Shown: piece by piece, positions 35,031 to 64,000 of the stretch
How positions within the stretch are numbered: position 1 is the stretch's first letter
Layout: every line of letters starts with the position of its first letter
Source: Hermodice carunculata
Lineage: Eukaryota; Annelida; Polychaeta; Eunicida; Amphinomidae
Assembly: GCA_964020975.1 (NCBI GenBank)
Contig: OZ026624.1
Span: 32,798,850 to 32,862,849, forward strand
Direction: 5' to 3'
DNA: 64,000 bases
Program-made: the position numbers and the translations under genes
The notes under the pieces: model-generated
Databases searched by the model: none
What the model saw: the letters and a program-made list of their open reading frames with translations, nothing else
What the model was told of the DNA's origin: nothing

Positions 35031-35933
35031 TATTTATATATATGTGAAATACATGCATTTGTGGCATGGAAACCTTCCGCACTAAATGCATGTTCATGGT
35101 CAAAGACTCTTGTAATTGCATGGCTCAATTTTGAGGGTGTTTAGGTCAAAATAATATTAGGACCACCAAAGATAAGGTCCTTCAGTCAACCTAGTGACAA
35201 GTTGGTTGTTAAACATGTATTTTCTAAATGCACCTTTCTTGAAAGATGGCCATGCTTCAAGACATCAGGTTTGATATTAAATATAGTAGGGACCACTGAT
35301 GTGACAACTGCATAATCACTTAACTCTTGTATAACCATCAACAGGCAACCAGCATCACCGTATCTTGAGCGCTGGTGACCTGTAGTCCACCACACTGAAG
35401 CCATAAGGTCCACCTCTGAGCTTGTCAATTACTTTGTAATATATTTCCTGGTGTCACACTGGTCACTGAACAAGTAATGTGCTTCTGTTGTCTTCAAGAA
35501 CAACATGACAAGGTAAGAACACATTTACTACATACACTGAATTTTACATTTAGCTTCAATTCAACCATTACTTCATGAATCATTCTTTTTTCTTATAAAT
35601 GCACTCTGTTTATGATCGGTTGTGATGGGTCCACCCAAATGGGAACCATTCTGTTTTAGGATTGTCCACTGTGTGTGCATACACCATTTGCTTGTGAACA
35701 TGAAATCTCAACACTTACTGGCCCCTGATATTCAAATTAACCTGACTGGTTCCTTAACAGCACTCTGTGACTTGAATAACATTTTGGTGACACTTACATC
35801 ATTTTCAAGGTCACAAAACCCATATCTGTGCAAAGGTGGACCCATCAGTGCCAATGCAGATATATCCACAAGCAAATTTTTCCCAGAGAAATAACCAGAA
35901 ATAGTCCAGTGTAATAACTGGGGTTTTTTTTTT
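35031..35933. other. intergenic, nothing recognised
   Basis: No gene, repeat or RNA recognised. The short ORFs at 35186-35428 and 35622-35894 show no family features. Confidence 0.45.
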
Positions 35934-35937
35934 TTAA

Positions 35938-36027
35938 CTTTTCCCATCAACAAAGATCTAGATGACAAGTCAACAGCTTTCCCCAGTGCACCCAGGGGGC
36001 AACTGTGCCGGGAGTGTACTGACAGAG
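35938..36027. mobile_element. short piggyBac-type MITE sharing a TTAA with its neighbour
   Basis: Starts CTTTTCCCATC after TTAA (35934-35937) and ends CTGACAGAG before TTAA (36028-36031). It carries GTCAACAGCTTTCCCCAGTG CAC, the family core. The second TTAA is also the left TTAA of the next element. Confidence 0.55.
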
Positions 36028-36031
36028 TTAA

Positions 36032-36262
36032 CTCATTAAGTGCCATATTTTGGATTGAGTCTACAGCTTTTCTAAGCACGCATTGGATGCAATGCACGTA
36101 GAGAAAAGCAGTTGACCTGGGATATCTTCTCTGGAACTACATTCACGCTGGTACTTGAATGAAAGGTCTTTTTATGAGGAATACAAATCTGGGATCCTAA
36201 TGATAATTCAGACTCGTTTGACTTCAGTAGATCGGCTTAAGACGTGATTGGCACTGAAAGAG
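36032..36262. mobile_element. piggyBac-type MITE
   Basis: Perfect TTAA on both sides (36028-36031, 36263-36266). Ends CTCATTAAGTGCCA and TTGGCACTGAAAGAG. Interior palindrome CTACAGCTTTTCTAAGC with GAGAAAAGCAGTTGAC. 231 bp, non-coding. Confidence 0.82.
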
Positions 36263-36634
36263 TTAACTCAGTTTACAGTGGATTAAAATTGTGATAGTAC
36301 TAATAAGAACTCATAACTGTATTTTTGTGGCAGCTACGTGATGTGGTCGTGATCACCCCATACGCATTGTCAAATTTTGTTTCCCATCAGTATGTCGCCA
36401 CAGTTGGTTTTGTGCAGCTTCAGCTTCTTACATCAGTTAATTCACAAATCTAATTCCAGAATGATGATGATAGTAATAATTCCAAACGAAAGATCATTTT
36501 CATCTATACTGATATGCAAATGTTAAAGTAATTAAAAATGTAATCATGATTTCAATACACTGCACCACTCCACTAAGCCAGGGCTTAGCTGTCGTAGTTG
36601 ATGTCAATACCATTCATTATGGCTAAGACAGGTA

Positions 36635-36807
36635 CAGTGAAAACTCGCTATAATGACACCATCTGTTCCCAAAGAAATGTGTAGGATAACTGAATATGTC
36701 AGATAATTGAGTCAAATAATGAAGAAAATAAACTTTTTCTCACAAAAATTTGTGTCATTATATTGACTATGTCGGATATCTGAGTGTCGTTATAATGAGG
36801 TTTCACT
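36635..36807. mobile_element. pogo-like MITE, subfamily A
   Basis: TA at 36633-36634; right flank mutated to CA. Ends CAGTGAAAACTCGCTATAAT and TTATAATGAGGTTTCACTG. Shares GACACCATCTGTTCCC and GGATATCTGAGTG with the two other A copies. Confidence 0.85.
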
Positions 36808-37309
36808 GCACATGTATTTCGTGAGCCAAAACAGCAGGCAACAAAACAATTTTCTCATCAAATTAATTTTCTGATAGTATTGAGATTCTGACAAGTGATA
36901 GTTGTGAGCAGTTTTGGATAGCAATGCTTGTACAAGTCAACTGATGCACAATGGAAGCAAAACCAAGGCTCTGGAATTGTCAGTTTTCACAAGTTTGTTT
37001 CAATTCATTGATAATAACAGGTATCACAATTTGCTGCAATTCAGTGATGGCTGTAGGTCAAACAATCCTGTCATATGATTCAGACCTGTGTCAAGCAAAT
37101 GGTGTCACAGTTTTTAACAAACTGGCAGTTAGATTGGATCGCATATTATTTCTCGAGTTACATTAGAGCTCAACATTGACAGGCAAAACGAACCAAACCT
37201 CTCAGACCAAAGATAAAAGGGGGGAAAAACCCTGCTTTAAATTAGATATACATGACTGATAATGACATTCAAGGCTCTAATGTAATACTTTTTGTCAAAT
37301 ATGCCTTAT

Positions 37310-37540
37310 GCCTAGCTTGAACTGATTCTCCCTTGAATTATGACAGGTCAACAGCTTTCACTATGCACCAAACACACCAAGGAATGCTGCTGACCTGGAG
37401 CACGTTATCTTGACAGGTCTCGTTTACAATTCTCATTCAGATTGTTTTTGTTACTGTTGAAATTAGTCAACGACATTGATGCAGACCACATTGGTTATCT
37501 GCGTCATCATTTTAACTGGTTTAAAGGGGAAAGGATTGAC
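37310..37540. mobile_element. piggyBac-type MITE, diverged
   Basis: Contains CAGGTCAACAGCTTTCACTA and, inverted, GCTGCTGACCTGG, with TTTAAAGGGGAAAGG at the right end. Boundaries approximate. Confidence 0.5.
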
Positions 37541-37750
37541 ACTTGTAAATCATATGGGGTACACTTAATTCATATAGTTACAACCTGCTAATTTTTCACC
37601 CAGTTCACAAATCACAAGGGTTACATAACCTGCCAACAGTAACCTCCTCCAGAATAGTCTATCTCGGATTCTGTGAACTGCTTCACAATAAGAATAGGTA
37701 ATGTTTCATTTTTGATATGTTCTGACATCACTTTTACCCTGCCACACCTG

Positions 37751-38392
37751 AAGTGCAAAGCCAACAATACGCTGCTGTTTTTTCCCTCCCACTACAAAAG
37801 TGGAATCATGTATTTCTTAATTCTTCAAACAGAATTTGATCTTTCGTCTAATTATGAATTATATACATATATTATAATAAAACCAAATTTGAATCTTTTT
37901 GGCTGATGGAATAGAAGTCCCTCTGTCTCTGAAACAGAAAATCATTGGGCCCCAAAGGGTGAAGTGAAGTGCAAAGCCAACAATACGCTGCTGTTTTTTC
38001 CCTCCCACTACAAAAGTGGAATCATGTATTTCTTAATTCTTCAAACAGAATTTGATCTTTCGTCTAATTATGAATTATATACATATATTATAATAAAACC
38101 AAATTTGAATCTTTTTGGCTGATGGAATAGAAGTCCCTCTGTCTCTGAAACAGAAAATCATTGGGCCCCAAAGGGTGAAGTGAAGTGCAAAGCCAACAAT
38201 ACGCTGCTGTTTTTTCCCTCCCACTACAAAAGTGGAATCATGTATTTCTTAATTCTTCAAACAGAATTTGATCTTTCGTCTAATTATGAATTATATACAT
38301 ATATTATAATAAAACCAAATTTGAATCTTTTTGGCTGATGGAATAGAAGTCCCTCTGTCTCTGAAACAGAAAATCATTGGGCCCCAAAGGGT
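37751..38392 (+). repeat. 216-bp tandem repeat, three near-identical units
   Basis: Units start at 37751, 37967 and 38183 (AAGTGCAAAGCCAACAATAC). By eye they are identical until the third ends at GGGCCCCAAAGGGT. Identity this high means a very recent duplication or an assembly artefact. No gene assigned; the ORF over unit 1 is interrupted in each unit. Confidence 0.92.
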
Positions 38393-38887
38393 CATGTCAA
38401 TTTTGGCATCCACAACCCTAACTTCTCTGCAGCATCCCACTGTCAGGCCCAAATGGCAGCTTTCAAAGTTTATGACAAACCACGAAAAATTATATGTCTG
38501 TTGCCTATTTTATCTCTTGGTCAATCTGCTCCACTTAGAGCTTGTGTTTACTTAACAATATAAAAATACCTGCTGGAGATAAGACAAGAACAGCCACATA
38601 ATTTCAGATATTTAAAATAATTTCGCTAGCCAAGTCATAGTAAGTTTCCTATGAGGCCTAAACATAAAAAAATAATGTATACATGTATATCAATCCAGCA
38701 AATCTGCAGTATTTACAAGAGCTGCCTCTTCTTTTCAGCGAGTTAACCCACATATTCCCCCACAGCACACTATGATAGTGGTCTGATCACTGTGTTGTAC
38801 TTCAGTGTACCACCACTGGTCTGATCTGCAGTGCTCCACTACAGCACTTGATGACAGTGGTGTGGTCCACAATGTTCTACCGCAGCA

Positions 38888-39030
38888 CAGTATAACCCGT
38901 CTTCAAAGACCACCTCTTGGAATGACCAAATTATAGTCTCTCAAGACAGGTGGTCTCTCATAGGAGGTATAAAAACATGAAAACTATCAAAGTATCCTGT
39001 AAAGGTGGGCTGTCAAGGCAGGTTTCCCTG
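38888..39030. mobile_element. pogo-like MITE, subfamily C, abutting the minisatellite
   Basis: Ends CAGTATAACCCGTCTTCAAA and GTCAAGGCAGGTTTCCCTG, then TA. It contains AGACCACCTCTTGG. The 41-bp minisatellite begins directly after it. Confidence 0.6.
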
Positions 39031-39031
39031 T

Positions 39032-39890
39032 ACACCATGGTAGTGATCAGATCCACTTTGCTCCCACACAGCCCACCATGGAAGTGATCAGATCCACTTT
39101 GCTCTACGACAGTGCACCATGGAAGTGATCAGATCCACTTTGCTCTACTACAGTACACCATGGAAGTGATCAGCTCCACTTTGCTCTACTACAGTACACC
39201 ATGGAAGTGATCAGCTCCACTTTGCTCTACTACAGTGCACCATGGAAGTGATCAAATCCACTTTGCTCTACTGCAGTGCACCATGGAAGTGATCAGATCC
39301 ACTTTGCTCTACTACAGTGCACCATGGAAGTGATCAGCTCCACTTTGCTCTACTACAGTGCACCATGGAAGTGATCAGCTCCACTTTGCTCTACTGCAGT
39401 ACACCATGGAAGTGATCAGATCCACTTTGCTCTACTACAGTACACCATGGAAGTGATCAGCTCCACTTTGCTCTACTGCAGTACACCATGGCAGTGATCA
39501 ACTCCACTTTGCTCTACTACAGTGCACCATGGAAGTGATCAGATCCACTTTGCTCTACTACAGTGCACCATGGAAGTGATCAGCTCCACTTTGCTCTACT
39601 ACAGTACACCATGGAAGTGATCAGCTCCACTTTGCTCTACTACAGTACACCATGGAAGTGATCAGCTCCACTTTGCTCTACTACAGTGCACCATGGAAGT
39701 GATCAGCTCCACTTTGCTCTACTACAGTACACCATGGAAGTGATCAGCTCCACTTTGCTCTACTACAGTACACCATGGAAGTGATCAGCTCCACTTTGCT
39801 CTACTGCAGTGCACCATGGAAGTGATCAGATCCACTTTGCTCTACTGCAGTACACCATGGAAGTGATCAGATCCACTTTGCTCTACAACA
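39032..39890 (+). repeat. 41-bp minisatellite, about 20 copies
   Basis: The unit starts CCATGGAAGTGATCAGCTCC and continues ACTTTGCTCTACTACAGTAC A. Two alternating variants occur (GATCAGCTCC or GATCAGATCC; GTGCACC or GTACACC). Older, strongly diverged copies flank the array (38760-38890, 39890-40135). 41 is not a multiple of three, so it is not a coding repeat. Confidence 0.95.
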
Positions 39891-40503
39891 GTACTTCCGT
39901 GACAGTGGTCTGACCCACGCCATTCTGCCACAGTACACCACAGCAGTGACCTGATCCACTTTGCTCCACTACAGGACTTCATGACAGTGGTCCGACCCCA
40001 TAGGTTCTACCTAGGTGCATCACGATACCTATGGTCTGCTATGCTTACTACAGTATTCCACAACAATGGCCTGACCTGCTTTGTTCAACCACAGTTCACT
40101 GTGACAAAAATCTGACCCACTTCACTGTACATATGTTGTCTCTTTCTGCAACAGAATACCTGACATTGGTGATTTGACCCACACTAAAGTTGCACTTTTT
40201 CCTCAATATCAGGGTTCTGTTATATCATGTGCACAAGACTCTCTTACCTCATGAAAGAAGGGAATAATTTTACAGTACAATCTGTCCAGTATGAGAGAAA
40301 CACCCATTTAGAACTGCAGAAGATAGTTTGAATGTGTACCCATGATGATGATGTACTGACAAGCCTGCGATGCTTGAAATGCCACGGTGCTATGATCGCT
40401 GATCACGAGAGGATCACACACCACCTCTTGCAACACCTGACTAGTAAGGTGATCCCTCTTGACCAGAGGTGACCTCTGGTGATCCTGGGCTTCTTCCATT
40501 ATA

Positions 40504-40677
40504 CAGTGGTAACTGCAACTAAAGACCACCTCCAAAATAAGATTAAATGCTTTTTAGGGCCACTCCTTGATGACCCTTTACTGTATTTTTTTAATATACC
40601 TTTATTCTAGGACCACCTGTAGTATAAGACCACTTTCTGCTGGCAGTACGGGCAGTCTTAAATAACGGGTGCTACTG
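40504..40677. mobile_element. pogo-like MITE, subfamily C
   Basis: TA flanks at 40502-40503 and 40678-40679. Ends CAGTGGTAACTGCAACTAA and TTAAATAACGGGTGCTACTG; AAAGACCACC inside. Confidence 0.8.
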
Positions 40678-40679
40678 TA

Positions 40680-42053
40680 CCAAAATTTGCGAGCCATATC
40701 CTGACTATCAGGCGACACTAGTATACCAAGCCCTCCTGGAATCCATCTTGGAACACTGCATAACTTCACCACCCATATTTCAACCATCAGCTGGACCATG
40801 CAGAGCCTATCCTGCACACGAATATGAACTAGACCATACACGTTCACATATGTATTTAATTTTGCTTTGTTTTCACTGATGCAGTGGACATATCAAATTT
40901 ACCAGGTGACCAGGGTTCTTGTGGTGTAGCTAAAAAAAAATACCCTATGCAAGACTGGCTTTTCCTTTTTCAGTACATGTATGTTCATTCCATTTTCAAT
41001 TTTCTTGTTTTAAAACCTACGTGCACATGTATGAAAAATATTTCTCAACCATCTATTGCTGCTTTGATGATGCATTTGTTTTTCCTCTGTTATGCTGACA
41101 GCAGAATGCTGTTTCCTATGCCATATGGTTGTGATGTACATCCACGTATATCCCTTTTTGTTGAGGCTACTTACACATTTTATCTACACAAATTTTCAGG
41201 TTCTTACTTTCAACTGAATCTATGTTCTTTTTTTTTTCTAGTTCAGGCTGCACTAATTATTTCATTACTTTGCACCACTGTACAACTAAGTCATAAGTAA
41301 ATACTCACCTGGAAAAAAAACACCATTGTATACAATGCTACCGTATATAATGATATGAAGTAGACGTACATGAAAATACAAGTATAAATATATAATACCT
41401 GGTGTTAAAAATTTTAGGCAAAAGTGTGTAAATCATGGATAACTAACTAAAGCAATATACAGTGGAATATACACAAATATCATGATATGCTTTGTCAGTT
41501 TCATACTGTAATCTCTTTTGCATTGGCTTTTTCCACTTTGAAGACAAAGGATCCACCAACTGGGCACTCAGTAGATTACAATTGTACAGATATGCTTAAT
41601 GGTCCATTACCATCATGTAACAGATGTGCTGATCGAGTCTGTTGTAATGTGGTTGTCGATACTTCACACACCTATGTTGTAATCTTAACACTTTCAAAAT
41701 GTGTTGGGATTCAGCTCAGTGACCACCCGGTGTACATGTACTTAAAAATTGCTGATACCCAACAGCGCTCATTGAACAGACTTGTGTTGTGCTGTCAGAA
41801 TTGACTTTTTCTCGTTTAACTTTACCTTGCATACTCAGGACACTTTAAAAACAACACCAGACCTTGACAAGTCTCTGCATGGACGAACCAAGGGCTCATA
41901 GCATGACAAGGCACCCTGAAGCTGAAACACATATGAACATGTGTGGTATACAGTTAATGGTCAGTGATAATGTAGTGATAATTGATATTGCAGCCGTATT
42001 GAGTGATATTGAAGTGACATTACAGAAGCAGATGTACACTGCCCTCTGGTGTA
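40680..42053 (-). other. probable PAR-6 3' untranslated and downstream region
   Basis: Immediately downstream of the PAR-6 stop on the minus strand. AT-rich, no coding signal. A minus-strand AATAAA (TTTATT on plus) occurs near 40600, which would give a 3' UTR of about 1.45 kb. This is only a guess. Confidence 0.35.
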
Positions 42054-63780
<21,727 letters not shown>

Positions 63781-63791
<11 letters not shown>

Positions 63792-63930
63792 CTGAAACAA
63801 ACAATAGATGCAACATGAGCATAATAATGACATTGCATTCAATGCTAGCTAGATTCTGCAGCAAACTGAAACAAATAATAGATGCAATGTAAATATAATA
63901 ATGAGATTGCATTTACTGCTAGCCACATCT
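63781..63930 (-). repeat. 74-bp tandem duplication carrying the PAR-6 acceptor
   Basis: Two diverged copies of TCTGCAGCAAACTGAAACAA and the following 50 bp (about 63781-63854 and 63855-63930). Each includes a minus-strand TTTGTTTCAG-TTTGCTGCAGA splice acceptor. The inner copy is used by the PB1 exon model. Confidence 0.88.
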
Positions 63931-64000
63931 CTCATCCACAGTTTTAATATAGACATGCCTATTACTTGTAATATACTGAAGTAAATGATGTAAATTACTG

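Overview
This is nuclear DNA from an animal. It holds spliced, intron-rich genes separated by AT-rich sequence crowded with microsatellites, satellites and short transposon relics. The repeat style (Helitron-like elements with tandem-repeat cores, elements ending in a hairpin, very many TA- and TTA A-flanked MITEs) suggests a marine invertebrate. A mollusc-like lophotrochozoan is my best guess, but a basal deuterostome is not excluded. No bacterial, organellar or retroviral content was recognised.

Layout. (1) 327-5456, minus strand: five exons of NDUFV2, the 24 kDa 2Fe-2S subunit of respiratory complex I. The first exon was not found and the 3' half lies off the left edge. (2) 6568-6813, minus: a compact THAP-domain ORF. 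(3) 6.95-9.6 kb: a long pogo-like element, a relic of a Helitron-like element with a tandem core, and a 418-bp foldback. (4) 10680-21829, plus: an eight-exon ANKUB1-like gene (ubiquitin-like fold, ankyrin repeats, charged C-terminus with two W-L motifs), complete in the window, 514 residues in my model. (5) 23.5-28.2 kb, minus: a broken LINE with endonuclease and reverse-transcriptase remains and a poly-A tail, itself invaded by three other elements. (6) 28-42 kb: repeat-rich intergenic DNA with a broken THAP gene, a 182-bp satellite, a threefold 216-bp repeat and a 41-bp minisatellite of about 20 copies. (7) 42054-63791, minus: PAR-6, with its PB1 exon and its CRIB/PDZ/C-terminal exon separated by a 20.7-kb intron full of transposon copies. 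The N-terminal exon lies beyond the right edge.

The three main genes do unrelated jobs: respiration, a probable ubiquitin-like adaptor, and cell polarity. Nothing suggests a functional cluster. The most unusual content is in the repeats. One Helitron-like family keeps the same leader and the same terminal hairpin but carries different satellite cores. One of these cores is built from nuclear-receptor half-sites. MITEs sit inside other MITEs, inside a 3' UTR, and about 30 bases from a splice acceptor. A tandem duplication has copied the acceptor of the PAR-6 PB1 exon.
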